A stretch of 64,000 bases of DNA from Saussurea involucrata (taxonomy: Eukaryota > Streptophyta > Magnoliopsida > Asterales > Asteraceae). Under the pieces are notes generated by a model that worked only from the letters and a program-made list of their open reading frames with translations, ran no database searches and was not told the origin of the DNA. The stretch covers positions 34,847,870 through 34,911,869 of the forward strand of contig CM066317.1 in the NCBI GenBank assembly GCA_033807775.1. The letters are read 5' to 3'. The stretch's first letter is position 1; the number at the start of each line of letters is the position of its first letter. The translations under genes were made by a program, and so were the position numbers. Below are positions 45,803 through 58,746 of the stretch, piece after piece.

Positions 45803-46001
45803 TGATTAACCAAGATCTATCAAGATTAGAGAGAGAATCTAGAGAGAGAAATGTGCCATCTGTTACTCTCAAAATATGAACTGTTATTTACAAAAGCTAA
45901 CACAAGGGTTTATATACCCTTGACTATAAAAAGTCAAACTAGACTTATTACAAGCTTAAAATAGTTAAGCCTTGATTACAACACTAAAAGTAGCATTAAC
46001 A
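45803..46001 (-). repeat. Element E 3' LTR (199 bp)
   Basis: On the minus strand starts TGTTAATGCTACTTTTAG directly after the tract AAAGGGGGAGAT (46003-46014) and ends GGTTAATCA at the D junction. TATATAAACCC lies about 100 bp in, a TATA box. Both ends follow the TG...CA rule. Confidence 0.7.
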
Positions 46002-46158
46002 ATCTCCCCCTTTGTAATCAAGGGCGCTCGAATCTTCTATGTTGACGATTCTTGCCAATTAAGATCTCCAAGCGTCTTAGTGTTTTCCGGAAGTTCAGCC
46101 TTGTGTCGATTGTCTCTATTGCTCTCCTCAAGAGTCTGATCTCAGCATTATCAACCTG

Positions 46159-49100
46159 TTAAAGACTTCTCCTTGTTTCCAATAACTTCTTCATAGCTTC
46201 CTTCAGTCTGTGATCTAGCTGAAATCGGATGATCTTCAAAGTACCATCAGAATATTTACCGATTTCATCAAATCTGAGGAATCGTCTGACACCTGACTGA
46301 TCTCTATACACAATCCCATAAGGGTCTTCTACAATAGAAAATAGTGGATAGATGTCAATGTTCGGCAATTCTCTATCCGGTCTTCTCACATTGACTACAG
46401 GCTGGAAGCTCTCAACAGCAAGCTGGAAGTCAAAGCATCGATAAAATCTAACTTGTCTTCGTAAGAAACGCTTGACTGCTTCCAAAGCCCTGAGGATATC
46501 ATCAGTACGAATAGGCATATCTCGAAATTGATGATAAATTACCTCAAAATTGATGATAAATTACCTCAAAGACATCGATAGAAAGTTCATTGAAGTCTGC
46601 TTCAGTAAACCGATAAGTCTGACAATCCTGACGTTCCACATAGAATATCGGATACCAAATTCTGACAAAACTGGCTATTTCCACCTTAAGTACCCTTACA
46701 ATGTTGTGCTTAGAAAATACCAGATATCTTCCTTGTCGTAGACATTTAATAAACAACAGGTACTCATATTGATACCAAGCAGGTTTCTTTTCAATTTCCA
46801 GAATAGCATTGATATTCACTCTTCTTCTTTTCTTGACATAGAAATTTCGTTCAGTGTCTTCAAGAAAAGCGGATCTCATTCTAGTAACCTGGTATCTTGC
46901 TTCAAGCCTCTCCATTCTTTGTTGTCTATCCAAAGCGGGACCTGATTGTAAAATGCTAGATGAAATATTCAGAGCTGGATCAGGAACCTCTGAGTTAGCT
47001 CTGGACGACTCACCCTTAACAAACGTACTTTCAGTAGTAGTGGTGGTCGGAGCTGGAACAATAGGAACAACCAGAGGACTTTGATGGACTGGAACTTATG
47101 GTTCTTGAACTGGAGAATGTGCTAATGGAGATTGATGACCAATATCTTCATTGTCTGAAATATCTCCATAAAGCATGTTGACAACCTCAATATCTTTCTC
47201 ATCTACTTCAACTTCAACTTCTGTATCAGATATAACTACAATATCATCTTGATCTTCTTCTTTAATCTTCCAGAACTTATCAAACTTTCTTTGAACATCA
47301 TCATCTGAATCAATCTCAACATAGTTAGAAAAGAAGTTACACATATCTTCAAATTCTTCAGACTCATGCACATTAGAAGTCTCCGGACATCCAGTTGAAA
47401 CAGGTGCAGAATCTGGGTCAACATAAACAACTAGTTGCAGATTGTTCGCATTCCCGGGCTCAACATAGTAAATCTCCGAAGCCATAGCCGTCAAATCAAC
47501 TTCATTCAACAACTCATCAACTAAGTTTTCCGGATCAGCTTCTTCATCTCTTTCTTCATTTGCTCTTCCCTCATTTTCCCTTTCTTCATTGACATTTTTA
47601 GTAGATTCTTCATTCACACTTTCTTCAACTCTTCGTCTCTTAGAATTCTCCCCCTCATGACCTTGATGACCCGGATCATCTTGGTCATGTCTACGCTTAA
47701 GAGACGAACCGGCGGCAGATTGGCAAGTTTCTTCATGTCTAGCCACTCTTTCAGAAAGCGTAGAAAGAGCATCTGTCATCAACTTTAAACCTTGCTGAAT
47801 TTCAGAAAAACTATTTCGAACCTCGGTTCTGAAAGACTGGAGCTCATTCACCAACGAAGATACACGAGAATCAGGAACTGACACCGGAGTAGGAGTAGAA
47901 AGCAGAGGCGGGGTCGGTTGAAAATTTCGAAGCAGAGAAATAAGATCTTTATCTTGATGCTCCGGAGGCGACATAGATAATAAACGCGCGTAGAGAATAT
48001 CAGAAAGTTCTGAAATCGGAATATCCTGAATACCCTGTTGCGATGTAGGTGGAGCTTGAACTGAAGGCTGAATTGGCGGTTGAGTTGGCGGTTGAGAAAC
48101 TGGTCGACTTGAAGGCTCCCGAATAATAACACCCGTCGGTCGTCTAAATGGAATATCAACTGGAATCTTAGGAATATATGTTACTTTCCCTTTACCCTTC
48201 AGCATCGCTTTCATTTTGAGTAACTGCTCATTCTTTTCGGCATCCATTCGGTCATTCATCGTCTTCAATAGCTCATCAAGTGACATTGAATCCGACGTTT
48301 TGAGAGATTCAGATGTAACGATTGTAGAAGGAACTGTCATAGTTGCTTCTAGAACTGTTACACTAGAAGAAATCAAAGGAGCTGAAACCTGAGTATCTAC
48401 ATTCCTAGTAGATGGCCTGGCAAAACGAAGATCAAGTTCATCTACCTCAATATTTGCCACATTCGTGTTTATCGGAACGGTATCCGAAGTGTCAACCGTA
48501 TTACTTTCCGACAACGACCTTTCAGAAACATGTGTGGCCTCCACTTCAGATTCTCTTAAGACAGATTCTCCAAAATTCATAGTAGCATCATTTCCACCAT
48601 TATCATCATCATCATTATTATCTGTATCATCCATTCCGTCATCACCATCATCACTTTCAGAACTACTTGAGTCAGCATCATCTTTACCTTGTTTTTGTTG
48701 TTCTTCTTGTTCAGTCTCTTCTTGAACATTCTGTATTTCTGTTCTTGAATTTCTATTCCATGCTCTTCACAATAATCAATTACCGCTTCATCTTCTGGAT
48801 CTGCATAATTCTGAATCAGCTCTGGAGGAATAGGCATAAAATTATCAAACGTACGCTTCTGCCTGTTGATGTAACCCATTTCATAATCAGGAGCTAGAAC
48901 CCAGTTATGTCTTCTTGGAATGTCTTTATTACTCCTAAGCATGCTCCAGACAATAAGCTCCAAGAATCGAATGAATGGCATGAACTTGCGATCTTTGTTC
49001 GTGCTTTTGGCATACACAAGCTCAGACAATTCGGTCCAGAAGATAAGAGCATAATCCACATGCAAATCATATATAATTGCATGGAAAAGGCGTAAGTAAT

Positions 49101-49737
49101 GCAGACTTGAATTATCGGTACCAGAATGTTTGGATGTCAAACATCTGTTGATAACTGAGCTCAAAGCATACCATACTGGTGGAAGACGTGACTTTTCAAA
49201 TTGACTAACCATAGTCAAAGGACCAACATATCCCAGTGCTCGAATTCCATCCAATATATCTTCTTCCGGGGGATAATCATCAAATTATGTACGACCCGGT
49301 CTCGAATCAGCTTCTGGTAGACGAAGTAATAACCGAAGACGATGATAATCCAGAAAAGTCTCGAACTGATCGATCTGAATCTCGAATCGAGGATAGGAAA
49401 TATTATCAATCTTTCTGATTGTATGCCAAGCTTGTTGCAGATAAACCTCAGGAACTCCATGACGTCCCGAAAGTGCATAATTAATTGGATGACCTCGTAG
49501 AATAGCACGTATAATCGGATGAATTCTCACTCTGTCAAGATTGACAAAATAATTGTTTGGCTTGTAAGGCAAAACATATAATTTGAGTGGGAAAACATCT
49601 TCCGGAGAACTCCTTCTGGCAGACAAATCAGCTCCCGAAGAACGAGCTGATGGAAGAGGTTTATCTCGAGAAGCATGATCCGATGGTTGATTCTCAACTT
49701 CCTGAACTTGAGGATTCTGATCATCATTTGAATCCAT
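46159..49737 (-). pseudogene. Element E accessory ORF
   Basis: Starts at MDSNDDQNPQ (49737) and reads leftwards for about 1190 codons. Conserved pieces are INYALSGRHGVPEVYLQQAW, LPPVWYALSSVINRCLTSK and VDYALIFWTEL, then an acidic/serine-rich middle with a nuclear-signal-like SLKRRHDQD/SKRRR. The C-terminal domain has FDFQLAVE, YRDQSGVRRFLRFDEI and YSDGTLKIIRFQLDHRL. Breaks: ochre stops at 49285-49287 and about 47096, a frame change near 48735, and a 22-bp tandem duplication at 46525-46568 that shifts the frame. The C-terminal domain matches D's C-half. Family known from plant copia elements; function unknown. Confidence 0.75.
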
Positions 49738-49869
49738 ATATCCCCTAAGAAATATGAAAACAAAGTATAAAACATAAGCAAGAGACACTATGAAAGAAAA
49801 TAGAGAAGAAAAAAAATTGTAATTAAAAAAAAATCCTAAGTCTAAAATGCGCCATAGGCTGTGGCGCAA

Positions 49870-51973
49870 TGTATGAAATGCGCGAGCTGAAGAGGCGCAA
49901 TTCAGAGATGGACAAAAATCAGTAGAAAATCGCCATAAGCACTAGCGCAAAGTGGGAATTGCGCTACGCGCAAAGTGGGAATTGCGCTAATGACAGAGGC
50001 GCAATTCTCATTTGAAACAGATTTCAAAAATCGCGAATGACGTCAGATCAAACCAAATCCAAAAATTAGACAATCTAGAAATGTTTATAGGCATCGAATC
50101 AATATTTAAACACATTGTAAGCATAAATCAACCCTAAACCAACACTTAGTAACCCTAATTTCACGAAAACCTGAAATCGATGAATCTGATAGAAATGAAC
50201 AGTCGCAAAACCTCACAAATCTATTGAAATGAATGTACCTATGGATGAACTCGATTATGAAATGATGGAATAACAAGGAAGAAAGGTTCGAAATCATACC
50301 TGGAACCGATGAACAGTACCCAATCACCAGAATTTGAATCGAATAGGAGAGTGAAATCGAGAGAAATATCACGGAGAAATCGCAAGTAAAGTGAAATAAA
50401 GGTAAAAAAATGGTCAAAACCCTTATAAACCCTTTGAAAACCATCTTTTAAAAAAAATCAAAAATACTGAAATTATGTGATTTGCGCCACCTAAGGTCGC
50501 GCAAATCTTGATTTGCGCCACTAAGGGTAGCGCAAATTAGACTTGAAAGTATTTTTGCATTTTTCAAAAAAAAATGAGTTTTCTCATTTTAGACTCCTTT
50601 CACCCCCCTACACAAATGCATTAGATAATCTCAGATTAAAATAGCATTTGGAGAACTTACCTGAAGAAAATATCATAAACCCATACCTGCTCAATCTTTG
50701 TACTGACATATACGTACCATTCAGCAGAATGTGCTCCACCTCAAATAGAGAACCTATGATATTTCTTCCCTTCAAAATAACAACTCATGAACTCTCTCCC
50801 CCTCAAAATTAGCTTAACTTTTGAAATCGCTCCCCCTCAAAATCAGCATAACTCCACACATCACAGTATGAAAAATTTCACGTAAAACATCAGTAATGAA
50901 AACTGAAATACATTAAATTATATAACATAACTACTAACTATAGAGTGTTTGAACACCGAACAAATAAAATTCAACTCAGTGAAAGTAGACATGTTTTTCA
51001 AACAAATGACATCAAATGCATGCTTTTGGATTCAGAAACAAGTTATGCTTGCATATCAAGTTACAATTTGTTCTGTTTCAACCTCTTATTAAATCTATTT
51101 GGTGTGCTAGCATGCGAAATATGATTTGCAACAATCAAATGTACTTCTGAAACCTATAAGAATACTTTGCTCTTACTCACACTATATGACGAAATCAGAA
51201 TTTCCACAAATTTATAAGTTTATCGCGACATCGTAATTTCCCCAAGATATAAGAGATGTGTGCTCATTGGCATCTTTTATTTTGTGCACATTGGCATCTT
51301 TTATTTTGTGCACATTGGCATCTTTTTATCAAAAAGTTTATTAAGACTAAAATACACCGTAAACGTAACTTTCTATCTGATTCTATAGCAGGATTTGGGT
51401 CATCCAATCCCAGACCAGTTGGCCTTAGGGGCTAGGTGTCGAGCACCCCTTGGAACATACTTTCCCAAACCAGAAAGGCTACATCGATATATCCTAATCC
51501 CATCTGTACCAGTAGGACATGGCTTTCTATCTGGTTCTATAGCAGGATTTGGGTCAGTCAATCCCAGACCAATTGATCTTAGGGGCTAGGTATCGAGTAC
51601 CCCTTGGGACTTAATCTCCCAAACCAGATAGGCCACAGGCACAAACTTTCAAACCTAATGATTTTTTTATTGCATCTCAATCACTTGGTTATAAAACTTT
51701 GTGCTTCCCTCATATTTTCATTTCCATTCTTCATTCTGACAATTAGGCTTTGTGAGCATCGTATTCTATATAAGTCTAGATTTACACAATTTTGCGCATA
51801 TATCAAAATTCCATTCATGTTTTGCTGACCTTTCGATTTATTTCAGAAGCAAAAGTTGAAGCAAATAAAACTCAGATATCACAAACTACTTGTAAAATCA
51901 CCCTTGACATACATTTTATTCATTGAATGAAAATAAAAATATTTTCACTTCATTGAATTAAATTTGTGAATGT
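49870..51973 (-). other. Element E untranslated region between RNase H and accessory ORF
   Basis: Two clusters of 21-nt TGCGC-N11-GCGCA inverted repeats (49848-50003 and 50483-50534). On the minus strand two GAGGGGGAG tracts (about 50797-50803 and 50832-50838) resemble polypurine tracts. A short direct repeat TTGTGCACATTGGCATCTTT recurs three times at 51262-51324. Repeated blocks with CAGGATTTGGGTCA and CAATCCCAGACCA occur at 51388-51420 and 51541-51575. No ORF. Confidence 0.7.
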
Positions 51974-52534
51974 TCAAACTTTCAAGTTTAACATGCCGAG
52001 TTTTGATAAAAGAAAATTAAAACGCTTTTCATCCAATGCCTTGGTGAAAAGATCAGCAAGTTGATAGTCAGTAGGTACGAAATATAATTCGATTGTACCG
52101 TTCTCCACATGATGTTTTATGAAATGATATCGCATGTCGATGTGTTTAGTCTTTGTGTGCTGAACCGGATTGACCGAAATAGCAATTGCTGATTTACTGT
52201 CACAATATATCGGAATTCTCTTGTACAGCAACCCATAATCTTGTACATGTGTCTTCATCCAAAGAACTTGAGAACAGCAACTGGCGGCGGCAACATATTT
52301 CGCTTCAGCCGTTGAAATTGACACACAGTTTTGTTTCTTTGACGCCCAACTAATCAGCCTATCTCCTAGAAATTGTACATGACCCGATGTACTTTTCCGG
52401 TCCATTTGACTTCCACCATAATCTGCATCAGAAAAAGCAGTTAGCTTATAATCTGAACTTTTTGGATACCACAAACCTAGATATGGAGTTCCTTTCAGAT
52501 ATCTGAAAATTCGTTTGACTGTCGTCTGTAACAT
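51974..52534 (-). pseudogene. Element E RNase H and end of RT
   Basis: Minus strand: RIFRYLKGTPYLGLWYP is the RT connection. RNase H has AFSDADYGGSQMDRKSTSG with the catalytic Asp, SISTAEAKYVAAASC with the Glu, YCDSKSAIAISVNPVQHTKT with the next Asp, and the typical end DQLADLFTKALDE-like (YQLADLFTKALDEKRF). Intact in itself; cut from the rest of RT by F at 52526. Confidence 0.9.
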
Positions 52535-54999
52535 CCTAAATTTTGTTGTTATTATTTTAATAAGATTTAGAATGTATTTGTATTTGGAGTAACCTTGAAT
52601 TATATAAAGAATTATAATTCAATTAGGGTTAAAATACAAATGTTGAAAGTTTAAAGATTTCTTTTGAGAATATTAAACGTAAGGGTTATTATTATGAGTT
52701 TTATTTATGTATAAGGTGTGTATGTCTTTTCTTTGAAAGTTAAGGGTGCATTTGGTAAATACTCTTGTGACTCATGTTAACTAATGAGGAGGTGGCAATC
52801 ATCTAGTCATTAAGACTAATTGTGAGTATGAGGTTGTGTGAGTGTGTGATATTTGGGCGTGTTACGGTTTGAGAGAAAGAAAACCGAGAGAGAGAAAGGA
52901 ATCGAGAAGAAGGAGAAGAAAAAGGGAAACAAAGATTTCAGTTGGGTTTTGAAGTAATTGAAGACATCAAAAGGTAAACCATTCTTAACTTTTATGTTTA
53001 TAATTGTTAGATAAGTTTAGAAATGGGTTTTTATGATAAATAGATGTTTTGGGAAAATTTGAGTACATGAGTAGGTGTAGTTTATAACCTTAATCATATC
53101 TGCACATTTTCAGAAACATGCATAGAGTAAAAGTATAAAAATCTGGGTTAAGGATGAACAGAGAGGACTGAGACTTGGATGAACATCATCGAAGTCGCAA
53201 CCTTGAGTTGCGACATTCATGATTGTCGCAATGGGCAGTTGCGACTCAGTAGTGAAGTCGCAGTAGACAATTGCGACTTGGAGTTGGAGTCGCAACAGTT
53301 GACTGCGATTTGGTACTGTAGTCGCAACAGTTGACTGCGACTTGGAGTTGAGATCGCAGTAGAAGACTGCGACTTGGGTTGGAATCGCAATGGTGAGTTG
53401 CGATTTGGAGTTGAAATCGCAACAGTTGGTTGCGACTTGGCTTAGTGCACTGCGATTTAAGATGTGGTTTTAGAGATTAAGGATTTTAGCTGTGAAGGGT
53501 TCTGTTTTATAAATTAATATCAGTATATGTAAATTGGATATTACAGTAAACTGTGGTAGTGAAGAAAGGAGTACCTTACAAGTTAAAAAGGATTAAAAGA
53601 AGTGATAACGCATCAGGTGAGTTTATTCAACTCTCTTTAAAATTCAGTAATTAATATTGAAATAAATGTTTTATATGTATGCTTGAATATGTTTATAAAG
53701 ACTTGATTAAGTCAGAGATAAGTCCAAGAGGGCGATTAAAAGTTATGCTATAATGATCCCCGTGCTAAATTGCTATGAAGGGATAATTAAGAAGTTGATG
53801 AACCAGGGTTATTAATATTCCTTATAATGAATATGATTATTTGTTATATGCAATCTGTTATATGACTATGAACTCTAAATACGATTTTGAGGCTATATTA
53901 TGATAGATTATAAAGACCTATCTTTGAGTCCAAAAATGTAGATAACATTTGAGATGTTGATCCCCGTGCTAAATTGCAGAGAGGAGATAGTTAAGAGATT
54001 GTGATGAGGAGCTAATAATATATTCTAAATTTGTTGTATATATAGAATATGCTCAGAGAAATGATATATTGTATGCCGGACGCATATACTAGTATCGATT
54101 ATTAGATTTATATATTATGTGCTTTTACTAAAAATAGGCATCCGGTCATTGAGGGCACTTGGGTACGGTATAATGGGAACCGATTACTCGCCATAGACAA
54201 AAGGGGTGTAATTTTTAGTAATTGGGTGTACCTTGAATCATCGTGGGTCCCGATTGAGTATCGCGATATTATAATCCCATTAGGACCATTGATTCTGAGG
54301 TGGAATGTGGAATAAACAGTTTTTGTTTAATAATTCCCATTTCGATTTGGGAAGATCGGAGATTTCCCAGTGATGAGAGGAAGATCTGAGATAGGCATAA
54401 AGTAATTTGTAATCTCTACTTCCTGATTAAGAAATAGGCAGGTTTTGACTTGTAATTTCTTGTGTTTGAGTAATGACTGTGAATCTGAGATGATGCATAG
54501 TATATTCTTAAAATTGTTGTTACGATTAGATGAGTTAGTCGTAGGAATAGGAGTGGGGCAGATTTCCCGATTTGGAAAGGAGTTGTCGAACGGTAAGATG
54601 GGTGAGAACAGGTTTGAGTTATTTGTTCATATTTTATTTATTAAATTTTATTTTGATTTGAGTATTCTCACTAGGCGAAAGCCTAATGTTTCAAGTTGAA
54701 TCTTCTTACCAGGTACAAGCTCCGGGAAGTAAGCAGGGATGAGAGAAGAGAACTTTTGAAAAGATTCAGATTTAGAGATAACGAAGGATCTAGTTATTCT
54801 TTGAAGCTTTTGGGACAGTTGTTTAGATAACTTGATTAATCTGATTATTATGATGTGAATAGATTAATAAGTTATTTAAGTAGTGTCGTTTGTACATAGA
54901 AACCTTACATTTGATCCTCATATCATATAAGTTTGAAGTTTTGATCATAACTTGTGGTAATTTTAAGGTTTAAATTGACTCTGTTTTTAGGGTGTTTCA
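52527..54999 (+). repeat. Element F 5' LTR (2473 bp)
   Basis: Contains a dyad array (53194-53436), donor CAG|GTGAGT at 53616/53617, acceptor TTACCAG|GTACAAG at 54712, and two copies of GATCCCCGTGCTAAATTGC (about 53755 and 53960). Confidence 0.93.
53194..53436. repeat. Array of eight 21-nt inverted repeats (5' LTR copy)
   Basis: Units start at 53194, 53225, 53257, 53289, 53321, 53353, 53384 and 53416, so the period is 31-32 bp. Each unit reads [G/A]TCGCA-N9-TGCGA[C/T]. Loops vary, stems are kept. The same array lies at 59747-59989 in the 3' LTR. Confidence 0.95.
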
Positions 55000-55002
55000 A
55001 TA

Positions 55003-55014
55003 TGGCATCAGAGC
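55003..55014 (+). other. Element F primer-binding site
   Basis: TGGCATCAGAGC lies three bases after the LTR. It differs by one base from the initiator methionine tRNA complement. Confidence 0.8.
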
Positions 55015-58000
55015 AATAGTTTAAGCGAACTAAGTATGCTGATGAGATACTTAGACTTAAGTTGAGATGAATTAAGTTATGACTTGTGAGATTTGGGTAG
55101 AAATACTAAGACGGGATAGTCTTAGAGTCAACGGAAATACGTGAAATTAGTACTGTGATAATGGTAACAAGGATTCTCATGTATGATATGTTCACAATTT
55201 CAATTAGCTACTGTTATTATGAATATATTGTTACGCGAGCATGCTTATTTCTAAATTGTTACAGTGACTAACGATCGGTAAAGTACGTTTTGTATAGGGG
55301 TATGTGTATAACCATTTCTTATGGTTATCCCCTTATGTTATAGTAGAATGATGGAGAATACGCCATTAAGGTCCTTCAATTCTTTGGAGGACAGATCAAT
55401 AAATGATTGGGAATTGGAAGGACAACCTAGAACTGGCGGGACTCATGAAAGTCCGCCAAGGTAACCTTTAATAGGTGGTTGATGTGTGTGGAGATAGAAT
55501 ATGAGATGTTTGATCAAGACGAAAATAGTATGACATGGTTGATACGTGAATCGTGGAATGCATGTATAGCAAACGTTATAAGGCCGAGAGGGCGACCACC
55601 GATCGAAGGTAGAATGTCAATGATAAGTTTCGTAAGTAAGGCGATTGACCTCGTTGAGTAATTAGCCTTCATTTGCGAGTAAAGTTTTATGCATGGTGTT
55701 CTAGTGTGTGTTACATGAATTTTCATGATTTCAAACCAAATGCATAAAAAACAGTTTTAGTCAAGGTTGAATTAGTATGTGCAAGTGTGTATTTAAAGAA
55801 AAGGCAATCCCATTTACGTCGCACAACGAAATTTTTGGAGTTGTTACAAAATATTTCTTACTTTACATGAAAAGTTGATTTGTAGCAAGAAAGCGTTGGC
55901 CAGCAAAACGTTTAATAACCAACAGGAGTATTGATCTAATAACATCATATAAATAAGTGGGAGAACTGACTAGCTTAATTCGTGTCGGTAAAACTTTTTC
56001 GAACTATTGTTGTATGAAAAGATTTTTATTTAATATATTACAGTCGTAACAACTTTGTTTTGGTTGAGAAAGATTGAGTTTACGGAAATTTTAGTATGCA
56101 AACAATTCTCGAGATCGTTGTGCAGTACATTGGAGTCATGTGAATGTTGGGGTCATGTGTGCCCAAGTTATTCCAAATGTTGTTATTTAAAATGAGAAAA
56201 TGTGTGAATTAATTTATGTATCTAGTTGTCATGCATGAAGGCTATGAACTCGCTAGGTCGTAGAGTATTACGCTTTAAGCTAAGAAAGAACTCCAAGAAT
56301 GGAGAAGTGTTGGATAAACCTGGGGAAAAAGTTTGTAATTTTGGTAATTGTGTTAAAATGAGAGATGAACAGTGTGAGAGTCGAAAGTGGACTTTAGTGT
56401 CGGTTGCATGAGAGTCTGTACCCTTGTTCGCTGACTAGGAATACAGTGCCGAGGGACGGTTGTGTCCGGAGGAAGAATTAGGTTCAGTTAAGGACCTTAA
56501 GGTTAAGGAAGTGTCGACATGTCAAGTATTGACTTTGAAGTCGATATTTGTGTAAGGTGTATGAGACCTTTCGTCTGTCATTGGGTGCGGTCTGGGTGCG
56601 TCCCGCGTATGCCCGTGCGGACAGGAACAAAGACTGTGAGCGGTACCGGTATGCTGTTATGCAAAGGGTATGCGCAAAGCAAATATTATTGTGTACGACT
56701 TGGTTAAGGATTTTGAGTGATTGACGAATAAATCACTAATGAAAGAAGTTTCGAATTATTGTTGCACAAGCGAAAGATATGTAGTCAAAAACACGCTTTT
56801 AATATTTTTGTGGATGTGCAATATTTATGAGATATTACGTTTTAAAAATGTGAACATGTGAGTTGGGGGATTTTGGTAAATCCGACCATGTAAAGTTTTT
56901 AAGAGTGGTAAAACTTTGTTTTGGGGCCGATGGCCAATTAAGGGATTAAAAAGGTAAAGAATTGGGTAACAATGTATTTTGGTTTATGTAATCGTGTGCG
57001 TGACACATGTTTAACCAAACGTTTATTTTGGCCTTAAAGGCTTGATTGATATTCAAATGAGTCTTTTGAATGTTTGTCAGTTTTAATGACTCGAGATGGA
57101 GTCTTGGTTGTGTTATATGCTTAACTGCATTCTATTTGAATAAGTGTCGGTCTTAAGTGTAAAGACTGTTTGATAATTCTCGCGTTTTTAATACCTTTGG
57201 AACTAACGAACATTGGCGAAGTATATACATTATGAAGTATATAAGAGTTGCATATACCTATATAAATTGACTTCGTTGGGAAAGTAGCAATGAAGGAGTC
57301 ATAGATTTATCATGCCTCGGAACGTATGTTGCATAATGATCATTGATCCTTGGAGTAGATGGCTCGGTTTTGAACTCAGTTGAGTCTTAAGAGCATTGAC
57401 CCGATTTAATAAGCTCGTTGTAGGCTTGGGTTGGGATTAATTGGATTGTATTAAAATAGAAGTTTGCATGATGTGAATGTTTTGGGTATTCTTTCTGGAT
57501 TTAATTATTGTTAAGTCTTAAATCATAAGAATAAAAGCTGAAGGACCACTCTGTAAGAGTGTTAAGATTATGAAAGACTGTTGTGTTATAGAAGTGTTTT
57601 ACTTGCGATGTGGATGGTTTACAAAAGAGAAAGTATTAGGCACAAATGAAGTGAGGTATGGAAGATGTTGATCTGTGAAGGATTGCACCGTGTTTTAGTA
57701 TTGGTTTGGAATCACAAGGAGCTAGTATGAACGAATAAGTTCAAGTTATTTAGCAAATCGAGAGTGGTAGTTCAACTAAAGTTGGGGAGGAGATATTTAG
57801 TGAAATAAACTCGGTTAATATGTGTATGAATGATTGTGAGAAACCTGGTCTGTGGTGAAAGGTTATGTGTGGAGAATGTACGAGTGAGTATTGGTATCAA
57901 CTGCCAAGATAAATGTGTCAACTAGTATGTATTATGAAGTTAGAACTAGGAAGCATCTGATGGAAGTCTTTTCGGGGATTCTGGATGAAAAGTACCACTT

Positions 58001-58720
58001 TGTCATTAAAGTTGTTGGGGCATGTAGTTTGTAAGAGGGAGTAGTGATATGGCTAATATCGAAACAGAATGTCGGAATGGTATTGGGTGTTTACCCAAAG
58101 TGATTTTGATTGTGTGAGTTGCTTCCTATGATAGAAAGATTGGACTTAAGAATGTAATCATATTGCAGGTTCAATAGAGTTATCACTTTTGATGTTCAAT
58201 ACTTTGGTGCTTGGTTGTATTGTGGTTGTGCGATGAGATAGTGATGTGAGGAAGTGATAGCATTCTATACCGAAGAAACGTGTAAGTCATGGATGTAATA
58301 ATGGACTGCCGTGGTTGTTGAAGTATTTTATAGTAACGAGTATGATTAATTTACAGTGTACGTGGAAATTTCAGGTAGTACATGTTAATGTTATTTTGAG
58401 ATCTGGAGAGTGAGTTGTGATGATGATGGGGTGAAAGGAAGACTCTTGTTCTTTTCAATCCCATTGGTTTTAGGTGAAGAGAATACTGTAACTGTTAAGC
58501 TATAGTGTTGGAGTATTCAGTAGATGTAAAAGAAATACATCGAATGCAGTTCTCGGTGTTACGAGGATTTGGCTAGAGATCTTAACTGACGTTTTTAGAG
58601 AAACTGTCCTTTTGGACTGTAGATGTGTGGTGGATATTCCGTGTAATCAAGAGAGAAATGATAACGGTATCCTAGACTAAGAAGTAGTTAAACATGGATT
58701 TGATGATAACAATTACTCTA
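55015..58720 (+). other. Element F internal region, non-coding
   Basis: About 3.7 kb with only short ORFs and no recognisable gag, protease, RT or RNase H. Base composition is AT-rich and even. Some stretches look like decayed coding sequence but I cannot assign them. Confidence 0.65.
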
Positions 58721-58746
58721 AGAGGATTGGTTTACAAGTATATCAG

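Noticed and set aside
53194..53436. CRISPR array because of the 31-32 bp period
   Set aside because: The repeated part is a degenerate dyad, the spacers are AT/GT-rich near-copies of each other, and the host is a plant LTR.
54445..54699. 84-codon ORF, repeated at 60998-61252
   Set aside because: Lies within the LTR of F just before the putative splice acceptor; no motif, kept only because the LTRs are near-identical.
55479..56707. Short ORFs in the F internal region
   Set aside because: None shows gag, protease, RT or zinc-knuckle motifs; lengths are as expected by chance.
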